DNA from: Roseiarcus sp963782255
GTDB lineage: Bacteria; Pseudomonadota; Alphaproteobacteria; Rhizobiales; Beijerinckiaceae
NCBI GenBank assembly: GCA_963782255.1
Contig: CAWAIS010000001.1
Span: forward strand, 3,100,001-3,164,000
Direction: 5' to 3'
DNA length: 64,000 nucleotides
How positions within the stretch are numbered: position 1 is the first letter of the stretch; each line of letters starts with the position of its first letter. Shown here in pieces: positions 43,202 through 51,890 of this stretch. The translations under genes were made by a program, and so were the position numbers. The notes beneath the pieces are model-generated. The model made no database searches. It was given only the letters and a program-made list of their open reading frames with translations, and was not told where the DNA came from.

Positions 43202-44461
43202 ATGGCGTTGCGCACCGTGGCCCTGGCGGGGCTGATCTCCTGTGTCTTCGCCGGCGCCGCGCTGGCAGAGCCGAAAACGAACCTGCTCAGTCAATGGTCC
43301 GAGGGCTCGGACGCGGCGGCGATCGCCAAGCTCGGCGAAATGTTCACGGCGGCCGGCGGCAAATGGGAACAGACCTCGATTGCGGGCCACACCGCCAACA
43401 CGCTGGCGAAACTGCGCGCCGACGTGGTGGCGGGCAACGCGCCGCCGGCGGTGCAGCTCAAGGGGCCGGAAATCGCCGAGTGGAACGCGACGGGTCAAAC
43501 CGCCAACCTCGATGAGCTCGCCAAGGCCGAAGACTGGGACAAGGTCGTCGCGCCCGAGCTTCTGCCTGTGATGAAGCCCAGCGGCCATTGGGTCGCCGCG
43601 CCCATGAACATTCATCGCATCAACTGGCTTTGGGCTTCCACCAAGGCGATGAAAGAGGCGGGCATTACGTCGATGCCGAAGAACTGGGACGAGTTCAACG
43701 CCGACTGCGACAAGGCGATCGCGGCGCATCTCATTTGTCTCGCACATTTCAGCCAGGACTGGACGGATGCGACGACTTTCGAGGTCGTCGTCTACGGTCA
43801 GGACATCGGCCTCTTCCGCAAGGCCTTCGTCGAAGGCGACACCAAGGCGATGCGCTCGGACGGCATGGTCAAGGCATTCAAACAGATGCGCCTGATGGTG
43901 TCGAAATACATGGACCCGGGCATCGCCGGCCGGGATTACAACACCGCCACCAGCATGATCGCCAAAGGGCAAGCCGTCTTCATGATCATGGGCGACTGGC
44001 AGATCGGCATTTTCACCGCCGCCGGCCTGAAAGAAGGGGCGGACTACAAGTGCGCGCAGGCGCCGACCGATTGGGGCAAGCCGGGCTTCATCCTCAATTC
44101 GGATTCGGTCGTCTTCTTCAAGCAGAGCGATCCTGACTACGTCGCGGGGCAGAAGCTGCTCGCGCAACTCATCATGTCGAAAAAGTTCCAGACCGTGTTC
44201 AATCAGGCCAAGGGGTCGATTCCCGCTCGCCTCGACGTCGATCTCACAGGGTTCAACCCCTGCCAGCAGCTCTCTCAGAAGGCGTTGCAGGAGTCGATCG
44301 CCGACGGCACGCTGGTGCGCTCGATGGCCCACAACATGACCATCCTGCAGAAATACCGTGGCGCGATCTTGGACACCGTCACGTCCTTCGTGAACAATCC
44401 CAAGATGACCCCGGAAGAAGCCGCCAACGCGATGGCGGACGCCGTGGACGCGCAAAAGTAG
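43202..44461 (+). CDS. Sugar-type ABC importer substrate-binding protein (family 1)
   Basis: A 419-residue extracellular binding protein of the family that takes up oligosaccharides, polyols and glycerol phosphates. The signal peptide ends near AGAALAEPK. The mature start (TNLLSQWSEGSDAAAIAKL), NAPPAVQLKGPEI and MIMGDWQIGIF are typical. GGGAGGAAAG precedes the ATG. As first gene of the ROK-controlled operon it defines the imported substrate, which is not identifiable by eye. Confidence 0.92.
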   Translation: MALRTVALAGLISCVFAGAALAEPKTNLLSQWSEGSDAAAIAKLGEMFTAAGGKWEQTSIAGHTANTLAKLRADVVAGNAPPAVQLKGPEIAEWNATGQTANLDELAKAEDWDKVVAPELLPVMKPSGHWVAAPMNIHRINWLWASTKAMKEAGITSMPKNWDEFNADCDKAIAAHLICLAHFSQDWTDATTFEVVVYGQDIGLFRKAFVEGDTKAMRSDGMVKAFKQMRLMVSKYMDPGIAGRDYNTATSMIAKGQAVFMIMGDWQIGIFTAAGLKEGADYKCAQAPTDWGKPGFILNSDSVVFFKQSDPDYVAGQKLLAQLIMSKKFQTVFNQAKGSIPARLDVDLTGFNPCQQLSQKALQESIADGTLVRSMAHNMTILQKYRGAILDTVTSFVNNPKMTPEEAANAMADAVDAQK

Positions 44462-44532
44462 GCAAGTCGAACGCCGTCGCGCGGCGCATCGGTCGCGCGA
44501 CGGCCCTTCTTGGGATGCGATAGAACGTCGCC

Positions 44533-45468
44533 ATGTCGAACGCCTTGACCGCGAGTGACGCCGCCCATGCAACCGCTCGCCGACGCCAGATGTTGGCGGC
44601 TTGGACCCCGCGGCTGGTGATCGCGCCGGCGGCGCTGGCGAGCCTCGTCTATGTCTTCGGCTTCTCGTTGTGGACGCTCTATATCTCGCTGTCCAACAGC
44701 TCGATGTTGCCGACCTACAAGTTCGTCGGCCTCAAGCCCTATTTCGATCTCTGGTCGAACGAGCGCTGGCAAATCGCCTACGGCAATCTCTTCTATTTCA
44801 GCGCGTTCTATGTCGTCCTGACCCTAGCCGTCGGCCTCGCTCTCGCAATCGCCCTTGATCAGCGGGTGCGTGGCGAAGCGGTGTGGCGAACGATTTTTCT
44901 CTATCCGCTCGCGATCTCGTTTGTGGTGACCGGTACGGTGTGGAGTTGGCTCTACAGCCCGGACGCCGGCATCGAATATCTCGTGCGCAGCCTGGGTTTG
45001 CACGATTTCACTTTCCGCCTGATCACGAACCGCCACACCGCGATCTATGCGATCATCGCGACGGGTATCTGGCAGTCTTCCGGCTTCGCGATGGCCCTGT
45101 TTCTCGCCGGCCTCCGCTCGGTCGATCCCGACCTGATCAAGGCTGCCCAGATCGACGGCGCGGGTCCCGTGCGCATCTACCGCAAAGTGATCCTGCCATC
45201 GATCACGCCGATCTTTGTCGCGGTCGTCGTCGTTCTCCTGCAATTCGCGATCAAGACCTTCGATCTTGTTGTCGCTCTGACGAAGGGCGGACCGGGGATC
45301 TCGACCACCTTCCCCGCGAACTACGTCTACGACCTTATGTTCCAGCGCGGGGAGATCGCGGTCGGCGCCGCAGCGGCAATCATGATGCTGGCGGCGCTCG
45401 CGGTGGTGCTCGTGCCCTACGCGCTCTGGACGGGTTGGCGTTCACGCCGAGTGGCGGCCCATGGTTGA
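44533..45468 (+). CDS. Sugar ABC importer permease (MalF/UgpA type)
   Basis: A 311-residue permease with about six membrane segments. It carries the ATPase-contact loop IKAAQIDGAGPVRIYRKVIL and the TFPANYVYDLMF segment before the last helices. It lies 71 bp after the binding-protein gene and overlaps the next permease by eight bases. Confidence 0.92.
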   Translation: MSNALTASDAAHATARRRQMLAAWTPRLVIAPAALASLVYVFGFSLWTLYISLSNSSMLPTYKFVGLKPYFDLWSNERWQIAYGNLFYFSAFYVVLTLAVGLALAIALDQRVRGEAVWRTIFLYPLAISFVVTGTVWSWLYSPDAGIEYLVRSLGLHDFTFRLITNRHTAIYAIIATGIWQSSGFAMALFLAGLRSVDPDLIKAAQIDGAGPVRIYRKVILPSITPIFVAVVVVLLQFAIKTFDLVVALTKGGPGISTTFPANYVYDLMFQRGEIAVGAAAAIMMLAALAVVLVPYALWTGWRSRRVAAHG

Positions 45469-46363
45469 CGCGACCTACGCCGTTGCATTCGATCCGAACG
45501 CTCGCGCGGAAGGCCTTCGCTACGCGGCGCGACGCTTTGCAATTTATTCCTTCCTTGGCGTGTTCGCGCTGATCTATCTCCTGCCGCTGTTCGTCGTCGT
45601 CGCCAATTCGTTCCGCGAACTGCCGGAGATCACGCGCAACGGTCTTATCGCGATGCCGCACAGCCTGACGTTCAAGGCCTGGCCCGAAGCCTGGGCGCAT
45701 TATTGCGTCGCGGGCACCTGCGAAGGCATCAAGCGCAATTTCTACAATTCCCTGATCATGACGATCCCGGCGACCATCGTTTCGACCTTGCTCGGCGCGA
45801 TCAGCGGCTACGTTCTCTCCAAGTGGCGCTTCCCCGGATCGGAGACGTTGTTCGTCTGCATGATCCTCGGCGTTTTCATGCCTGGCCAGATCGCGCTCTT
45901 GCCCTGGGCATACGTCCTCGGCCACCTGCACCTATCCAACTCGATCTACGGTCTCATTGTGGTTCACGTGATCCAGGGCCTCTCGTTCACGACGCTGTTC
46001 TGCCGCAACTATTACGTCAACATCCCCGATGACCTGATCAAGGCGGCCCGCATCGACGGCGCGGGGTTCTGGCGGATCTTCTACAAGATCATCCTTCCGA
46101 TCTCGCCGCCGATTCTCATCGTCACCGTCATCTGGCAGTTCACCGGCATCTGGAACGAATTTCTGTTCGGCGTCGTCTTCACCGGCGGGACCCAGCAGCC
46201 GATCACCGCGGCCTTGGTCGCGCTGTCAACCAGCCAGATGAACGCCCACCCTTACGATGTCGCAAGCTGCGCCGTGCTGATCGGCGCCGTGCCTCCGCTG
46301 CTGATCTATTTCTTCGGCGGAAAATACTTCGTGCGCGGCCTGACGCAGGGCGCGATCAAATGA
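45461..46363 (+). CDS. Sugar ABC importer permease (MalG/UgpE type)
   Basis: A 300-residue partner permease. The contact loop is IKAARIDGAGFWRIFYKIIL, and IWNEFLFGVVFTGGTQQPIT is typical of the MalG side. The product ends with a short cytoplasmic tail (YFVRGLTQGAIK), as in the family. It lies ten bases before the ATPase gene. Confidence 0.92.
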   Translation: MVDATYAVAFDPNARAEGLRYAARRFAIYSFLGVFALIYLLPLFVVVANSFRELPEITRNGLIAMPHSLTFKAWPEAWAHYCVAGTCEGIKRNFYNSLIMTIPATIVSTLLGAISGYVLSKWRFPGSETLFVCMILGVFMPGQIALLPWAYVLGHLHLSNSIYGLIVVHVIQGLSFTTLFCRNYYVNIPDDLIKAARIDGAGFWRIFYKIILPISPPILIVTVIWQFTGIWNEFLFGVVFTGGTQQPITAALVALSTSQMNAHPYDVASCAVLIGAVPPLLIYFFGGKYFVRGLTQGAIK

Positions 46364-46373
46364 TCGGACGAAT

Positions 46374-47498
46374 ATGGCGACGCTGAGCATTTCGCGGCTG
46401 CACAAACGCTTCGGCCCGGTCGAGGTCCTCAAGGGCATCGATCTCGAGGCGCGCCAGGGGGAGTTCGTCGCGCTGGTCGGCCCGTCCGGCTGCGGCAAGT
46501 CGACGCTCCTGGCCATGATCGCCGGACTGGAAACCGTCAGCGAAGGCGAGATCCGCATCGACGGAACGCTCGTGAATTCCGTCGCGCCGAAGGATCGCGA
46601 CATCGCGATGGTGTTCCAATCCTACGCGCTCTATCCGACGATGACCGCGCGCCAGAACATCACCTTCGGCATGGAAAGCCGCCGCGTTCCCAAGCCCGAG
46701 CAGGACGCCGCGGTGAAGCGCGTCTCGGCGCTCCTCCAGATCGAGCCGCTCCTGAACCGCAAACCCGGGCAGCTTTCCGGCGGCCAGCGGCAGCGGGTGG
46801 CGATGGGGCGAGCGCTGGTGCGCGATCCCAAACTTTTCCTTTTCGACGAGCCGCTCTCCAATCTCGACGCCAAGCTGCGCGTCGACATGCGCACCGAAAT
46901 CAAGAAGCTGCATCAGCGCGTCGGCAAGACGACCATCTATGTCACGCATGACCAGATCGAAGCGATGACGCTCGCTTCGCGCATCGCCGTGATGCACCAC
47001 GGCTCGATCCAGCAGTTCGACGAACCGCAGGTCGTGTACGACCGCCCGGCCAACATGTTCGTAGCTGGCTTCATGGGATCGCCGTCAATGAATTTCATTC
47101 CGGGCGAGCTGGCGAAGCTCGGCAACGCGACCGCGGTCGCGATCGCGCTTGCTGGCGGCGAGACGGCGACGCTGCCGCTCGCTCAGGCCCCCGCCTCGCG
47201 GCCCGCGGACGGCAAGGTTGTGCTAGGCGTGCGTCCCGAACACCTCTTTCGCTACACCGAGAATTTGAAGGCGCAGAAGCCTACGCTCGCGCTGCTCAAG
47301 GCGCCGGTCGAGGTGGTCGAGCCGACGGGCGCGGAGACCCATGCGGTCATGAAGATCGGCGATCGCGAGATCGTAGGACGCTTCGACCCGGACCATGCGC
47401 CGCGCCTTGGCGAACTGCTGCCGCTTGGAATCGACATGGGTCACGCGTGCTTGTTCGATCCTGAGACCCAGTCCTTCATTCCGCAGGCGGCCGCTTGA
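46374..47498 (+). CDS. Sugar ABC importer ATP-binding protein (UgpC/MalK type)
   Basis: A 374-residue ATPase with Walker A GPSGCGKST, signature LSGGQRQRVAMGRAL, Walker B LFLFDEPLSNLDAKL, and a C-terminal OB-fold regulatory region (VLGVRPEHLF) of the UgpC/MsmK class. It energises the two permeases upstream. The stop overlaps the next gene's TTG start as TTGA. Confidence 0.93.
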   Translation: MATLSISRLHKRFGPVEVLKGIDLEARQGEFVALVGPSGCGKSTLLAMIAGLETVSEGEIRIDGTLVNSVAPKDRDIAMVFQSYALYPTMTARQNITFGMESRRVPKPEQDAAVKRVSALLQIEPLLNRKPGQLSGGQRQRVAMGRALVRDPKLFLFDEPLSNLDAKLRVDMRTEIKKLHQRVGKTTIYVTHDQIEAMTLASRIAVMHHGSIQQFDEPQVVYDRPANMFVAGFMGSPSMNFIPGELAKLGNATAVAIALAGGETATLPLAQAPASRPADGKVVLGVRPEHLFRYTENLKAQKPTLALLKAPVEVVEPTGAETHAVMKIGDREIVGRFDPDHAPRLGELLPLGIDMGHACLFDPETQSFIPQAAA

Positions 47499-48259
47499 CT
47501 TTCGCGACCTATCCGAGCCTTGCCGGCCGCACCGTTTTCGTGAGCGGCGGCGCGAGCGGCATCGGCGCCGACATAGTGCGGGCCTTCGCGCGCAATCATG
47601 CACGCGTCGCCTTCTGCGACTTGCAGGCCGAGGCGGGAGGCGCGCTCGTGAAGGAACTCGCGGGGGCGGGCGAGAAAGCGCTTTTCCTCAAATGCGACGT
47701 GACCGACATTCCGGCGCTTCAGGCGGCGATCGGCCAGGCGCGCGAGTCCTTCGGGCCGATTTCCGTTCTTGTCAACAACGCCGCCAACGACGAGCGCCAC
47801 GCGATCGATGAAGTCAGCGTCGCGTATTGGGACCACGCGCAGAACGTCAATCTGCGCCACCATTTTTTCGCGGCGCAGGCGGTCCATCCGCAGATGCGCG
47901 AACTAGGATCCGGCTCGATCATCAATCTTTCTTCGATTGCGTGGCGCGCGGGCGCGTCCGAGATGCCCGCCTACTCCACGGCCAAGGCCGGCGTCGTGGG
48001 GCTCACGCGCGCGCTTGCGCGGGCTTTCGGCGCCGACAACATCCGCGTCAATGCGATTGAGCCGGGTGCGGTCATGACCGACCGGCAGCGCGAGCTTTGG
48101 TACAAGACGGAGGGATCGGTCGAGGCGATTGTCCAGCGCCAATCGATCAAGGCGACGCTCATCGGCGATGAGGTCGCGCGCGCCGCGCTGTTCCTTGCGG
48201 CAGACGACAGCCGCATGATCACCAAGCAATCTTTGACCGTCGACGCGGGGCTTCGATGA
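47495..48259 (+). CDS. SDR-family oxidoreductase 1
   Basis: A 254-residue classical short-chain dehydrogenase: cofactor motif SGGASGIGADIVRAF, NNAA, catalytic Ser in NLSSIAWRAG and YSTAK (YxxxK). An acidic residue at the end of strand 2 (CDLQ) suggests preference for NAD+. It probably oxidises a polyol or sugar. Start TTG at 47495, stop overlapping the next ATG. First of three SDR genes in this operon. Confidence 0.9.
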   Translation: MTFATYPSLAGRTVFVSGGASGIGADIVRAFARNHARVAFCDLQAEAGGALVKELAGAGEKALFLKCDVTDIPALQAAIGQARESFGPISVLVNNAANDERHAIDEVSVAYWDHAQNVNLRHHFFAAQAVHPQMRELGSGSIINLSSIAWRAGASEMPAYSTAKAGVVGLTRALARAFGADNIRVNAIEPGAVMTDRQRELWYKTEGSVEAIVQRQSIKATLIGDEVARAALFLAADDSRMITKQSLTVDAGLR

Positions 48260-49281
48260 ACGTTAGCGCGCAGACGGACGAGCAGCGGCGGGGGAGCGCA
48301 TTCGCATTTGGCCTCAATCCGTACGGTCTGACGTACCGCCTTGGGCTGCAAGGCGCGGGAGGCCCGCGCGCCAACCCAAAAGGAACGGGCCTCGAAGGTT
48401 TCATCGCGATCGCGACCGAGCTCGGCGCGAAGGCGCTCGAAATCTTCGATCCTTGGCTGAGGGGGATGAGCGATGATGAGCTTCGCGCGCTTCGCGATCG
48501 GCTCGCCGCGCTTGGGCTGATGCCCGTCGTCAGCTCGGGCCTGATGATGGGTCCTTTCGAAAGCGCGCTGCGCTCGGCTCGAATTCTCGACGCCGGCATC
48601 ATCCGCTACGGTCTGACGACGGTGCTCTGCGGCGATCGCCACGCGCTCGGCGACAAATGGACAGAGCTCGTCGCCAGCGTTCGAGCTTCACTCTCCGATC
48701 GCGGGCCGCGCGCTTTTGATGAAGGCCGGGTTCTTGCTATCGAAAATCATCAGGATTTTGGCAGCGCTGAGCTCGTCGCTCTTTGTGACGAAACGCGCGG
48801 CGTAGGAATTTGCCTCGACACCGGCAACACCTTTCCGGTGGCCGAGGCACCGCTCGACTTCGTCCGTCGGGTCGCGCCTCATGTCCGGCACATCCATCTC
48901 AAGGATTATCGTGTGCAGTTCACGGACGAAGGCTATCGCCTGGTTCGGTGCGCAATTGGCGAGGGCGCGGTTCCCCTTGCCGCGATGCTCGACGCGCTGG
49001 CCGAGCATCATTCCAAGCTTACGGCAGTGCTCGAGCCTGGGGCGCTCGAGGCCCGCCACGTACGGCTGCTGACGCCGCAGTGGTGGATCGGCTACCCGCC
49101 CAAGACTGCGCCGGAGCTTGCCGCCTGCCTCGCGGCTGCGCGGGTCAATCGTCTGCCTGACGAGGCCGATTATCGCACGCCGTGGGAGCGCGGCGAGAAC
49201 GCCGCAATCGAGAGCTATGAACTCGAAATGATCCGCAGGAGCGCCGCGAATATGCGCGCCATCGGACTTGGGACGAAATGA
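48256..49281 (+). CDS. Sugar phosphate isomerase/epimerase family TIM-barrel protein
   Basis: A 341-residue protein of the AP-endonuclease-2-like TIM-barrel family. Metal-ligand positions are visible in ENHQDFG (Glu), CLDTGNTFPVAE (Asp), RHIHLKDYRV (His) and LEPGALE (Glu). Relatives isomerise or epimerise sugars and keto-sugars or act on inositol derivatives. The N-terminus carries a distinctive FGLNPYGLTYRLGLQ segment. It is coupled to the SDR before it by an ATGA overlap. Confidence 0.85.
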   Translation: MNVSAQTDEQRRGSAFAFGLNPYGLTYRLGLQGAGGPRANPKGTGLEGFIAIATELGAKALEIFDPWLRGMSDDELRALRDRLAALGLMPVVSSGLMMGPFESALRSARILDAGIIRYGLTTVLCGDRHALGDKWTELVASVRASLSDRGPRAFDEGRVLAIENHQDFGSAELVALCDETRGVGICLDTGNTFPVAEAPLDFVRRVAPHVRHIHLKDYRVQFTDEGYRLVRCAIGEGAVPLAAMLDALAEHHSKLTAVLEPGALEARHVRLLTPQWWIGYPPKTAPELAACLAAARVNRLPDEADYRTPWERGENAAIESYELEMIRRSAANMRAIGLGTK

Positions 49282-49301
49282 CGAGATAAGGAATGAGCGG
49301 C

Positions 49302-50111
49302 ATGACCAAGGAACTCGAGGGCAAGATCGCCTTCGTCACCGGATCCGGCCGGGGGCTCGGGCGCGCCATGGCGGAGCGTCTGGCCGAGCTCGGCGCGGAC
49401 CTTGCGATCCACGACCTGTCTTGGACGGCTCCGGCCAAGTACGGCGAGGCGCCTGATCTCGACGCCATCGCAAAAGAGATCGCGCGCCACGGCGGAAGGG
49501 TTGCAGCGGTCAGCGGCAACGTCGGCGACAAGGCCGCGGTTGCGAAAATGAAAGAGGAGATCGAGGCGAAGCTCGGCCGCGTCGAGATCCTCGTCAACTG
49601 CGCCGGCGGAGACATCGGCGCCTCGGGCGGCAAGCCCGAGCCGAACGACGCGCTCGGCATTCCGCTCGAAGACATCAGGGCGCTGACCGAGAACAACCTG
49701 TACGGCACGATCCTTATCTGTCAGGCGTTCGTGCCGCCGATGGTGAAGGCGGGAAGCGGATCGGTGATCAACATCGGCTCCGCCGCGGCGCATTTCGGCG
49801 TGACGAACGGGGTCATCTACGCGGCGCTCAAGGCCGCCGTCATCCATTACACACGCTGCCTCGCCAAGGCGGTCCAGACCGAAGGCGTTCGCATCAATGC
49901 GGTCAGTCCCGGCGCGACAAAGACGGCGCGGTTCGAGGCGACGCGGGTCGTCGATCCGCAAATGATGGATTCGTCAAAAAAATCGCTGGTGCGCTATGCG
50001 GAGCCAGGCGAGATCGCCGAGGCGGTCGCCTTCCTCGCGAGTCCGAGGAGCAAATTTATAAGCGGGCAGGTCCTTCGCGTCGATGGCGGCGAGACCGTGT
50101 TTCCTGGATGA
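49302..50111 (+). CDS. SDR-family oxidoreductase 2
   Basis: A 269-residue short-chain dehydrogenase: FVTGSGRGLGRAMAERL, catalytic Ser in INIGSAAAHFG and YAALK (YxxxK). An insert after strand 2 (SWTAPAKYGEAPDLDA) is longer than in its neighbours, which suggests a different substrate. ATG at 49302 gives the usual MTKELEGKIAFVTG start and a better-spaced AAGGA than the in-frame ATG at 49293. It lies about 20 bp after the isomerase gene. Confidence 0.9.
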   Translation: MTKELEGKIAFVTGSGRGLGRAMAERLAELGADLAIHDLSWTAPAKYGEAPDLDAIAKEIARHGGRVAAVSGNVGDKAAVAKMKEEIEAKLGRVEILVNCAGGDIGASGGKPEPNDALGIPLEDIRALTENNLYGTILICQAFVPPMVKAGSGSVINIGSAAAHFGVTNGVIYAALKAAVIHYTRCLAKAVQTEGVRINAVSPGATKTARFEATRVVDPQMMDSSKKSLVRYAEPGEIAEAVAFLASPRSKFISGQVLRVDGGETVFPG

Positions 50112-50143
50112 GAAAAGGCTGAGCGGAGCATTGGGAGGCGCGA

Positions 50144-50893
50144 GTGGCGGACAGCAATCGTTTCGAGGGGATGACCGCCGTCGTGACCGGCGGCGCCTCG
50201 GGCATCGGGCTCGCGGTCGCGCGCCGCATGATCGCCGAGGGCGCAACGGTAACGCTTTGGGACGTCGATCCCGCGCGGCTAAAAGCGGCGACGGCCGAAC
50301 TCGGCGAGCACAGCCGGGCTGAGCGCGTCGACGTCGTGGACCCGGCGGACGTCGAACGCGCGACGAACGCTGCGAATACGACGATGGGCCGGATCGACGC
50401 GCTGGTCTGCTCCGCCGGCGTCGCAGGACAGAACGCGCCGCTGATCGACTATCCGATCGACGAGTGGAAGCGGGTGTTCGACATCGACGTCAATGGACTC
50501 TTCTACTGCAACCGCTTCGTCGCGCGGCTGATGAAGGCGCGCGGCTACGGCCGCATTGTCAACCTTGCCTCGATCGCCGGCAAGGAGGGCAATCCCAATG
50601 CGTCGGCCTACAGCGCAGCGAAGGCCGCAGTGATCGGCCTCACCAAGTCGCTCGGCAAGGAGCTCGCGAAAGACGGTGTCGCCGTCAACGCGGTCACGCC
50701 CGCAACCATCGAGACACCGATCCTCGAACAGGTTTCGCCGGCCCATATCGCCTATATGCGCTCGAAGATCCCCATGGAGCGCTTCGGAACCGTCGAGGAG
50801 GCGGCTTCACTCATCTCATGGCTCGCCAGTCGCGAATGCTCATTCTCGACCGGCGCGGTGTTCGATCTTTCCGGTGGCCGGGCGACCTATTGA
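50144..50893 (+). CDS. SDR-family oxidoreductase 3
   Basis: A 249-residue short-chain dehydrogenase: VVTGGASGIGLAVARRM, an Asp after strand 2 (LWDVDP) favouring NAD+, catalytic Ser in NLASIAGKEG and YSAAK (YxxxK). It resembles dehydrogenases acting on sugar lactones, aldonates or glucose. GTG start at 50144 behind GGGAGG. A third SDR in one operon points to several redox steps at different carbons. Confidence 0.9.
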   Translation: MADSNRFEGMTAVVTGGASGIGLAVARRMIAEGATVTLWDVDPARLKAATAELGEHSRAERVDVVDPADVERATNAANTTMGRIDALVCSAGVAGQNAPLIDYPIDEWKRVFDIDVNGLFYCNRFVARLMKARGYGRIVNLASIAGKEGNPNASAYSAAKAAVIGLTKSLGKELAKDGVAVNAVTPATIETPILEQVSPAHIAYMRSKIPMERFGTVEEAASLISWLASRECSFSTGAVFDLSGGRATY

Positions 50894-50900
50894 CGTCCTC

Positions 50901-51890
50901 ATGCCCACGGATCTCAGCGAGTCTCTGACCCGCCTCGGCCTGGTCGAGCCCGGGCAAAGCATTCGCATCACGCCGCTGACGGGCGGCGTCTCTTCCGACA
51001 TTTGCCTCGTGGAAACCGACGCGCGGCGTTTCTGCGTCAAGCGCGCGCTGCCGAGGCTCAAGGTCGCCGCGCACTGGGAGGCGCCCGTTCAGCGCAACGC
51101 GGCGGAGGCGGGATGGATGCGCGCGGTCGCGCGCTGGCGCCCGCACGCAGTTCCGCAAGTCCTGGGCGAGGACGCGGAGGCCGGCCTTTTCGCCATGGTT
51201 TACCTGGCGCCCGAGACCTTTCCATTGTGGAAGACCGAGCTTCTCGCGGGACACGTCGATCTGGAGTTCGCCGCCGCGGTCGGGCGCGACCTCGCAATTA
51301 TCCATTCGCGCAGCGCCGCCGAGCCCACATTGCGCACGGATTTCGCCCACGACGACACGTTCGAAGCGATCCGCATCGAGCCCTATCTGCGCGCGACGGG
51401 CCGGGCGCATGCCGAGCTGGCGCGCCGTTTCGACGACCTTGCGCGAACGACGCTCGCAACGAAGCGCGCGCTCGTGCACGGCGACGTGAGCCCGAAGAAC
51501 ATTCTGAAGGGCCCGCATGGGCCCGTTTTTCTCGATGCGGAATGCGCCTGGTTCGGGGACCCCGCGTTTGACCTCGCCTTCTGCCTCAACCATCTCATGC
51601 TTAAGGGCACGCGCGCAGGCGCCGACAAGGGGCGATACTTGACCGCCTATTTCGCGCTCGCGCGCACATACTTCGCTCGAGTCGATTGGGAATCCGCGGA
51701 CGGCCTCGAGGCCCGCGCAGCGGCGCTGCTGCCGGCCTTGTTTCTCGCCAGAGTCGACGGCAAATCGCCGGTCGAATATTTGACGCACGAGACAGAGCGC
51801 GACGCGGTGCGGCGTTGCGCGATGTCGCTGATCGCCGCGCCGGTGACGAAACTGAGAGACGTCGCGAAAGCTTGGGAACGGACCGCATGA
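50901..51890 (+). CDS. APH-family (aminoglycoside phosphotransferase-like) small-molecule kinase
   Basis: A 329-residue kinase of the choline/aminoglycoside kinase fold: nucleotide Lys in FCVKRAL (K47), catalytic loop LVHGDVSPKNIL and metal Asp in FLDAECAWFGDPAFDLA. In a sugar-catabolic operon a metabolite kinase is far more likely than a resistance enzyme. Its start is eight bases after the third SDR and its stop overlaps the enolase paralogue, so it probably makes that protein's phosphorylated substrate. Confidence 0.88.
   Translation: MPTDLSESLTRLGLVEPGQSIRITPLTGGVSSDICLVETDARRFCVKRALPRLKVAAHWEAPVQRNAAEAGWMRAVARWRPHAVPQVLGEDAEAGLFAMVYLAPETFPLWKTELLAGHVDLEFAAAVGRDLAIIHSRSAAEPTLRTDFAHDDTFEAIRIEPYLRATGRAHAELARRFDDLARTTLATKRALVHGDVSPKNILKGPHGPVFLDAECAWFGDPAFDLAFCLNHLMLKGTRAGADKGRYLTAYFALARTYFARVDWESADGLEARAAALLPALFLARVDGKSPVEYLTHETERDAVRRCAMSLIAAPVTKLRDVAKAWERTA

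Noticed and set aside
50901..51890. Aminoglycoside resistance gene
   Set aside because: The fold is shared by many metabolite kinases, and the tight operon with sugar enzymes argues for a catabolic role.
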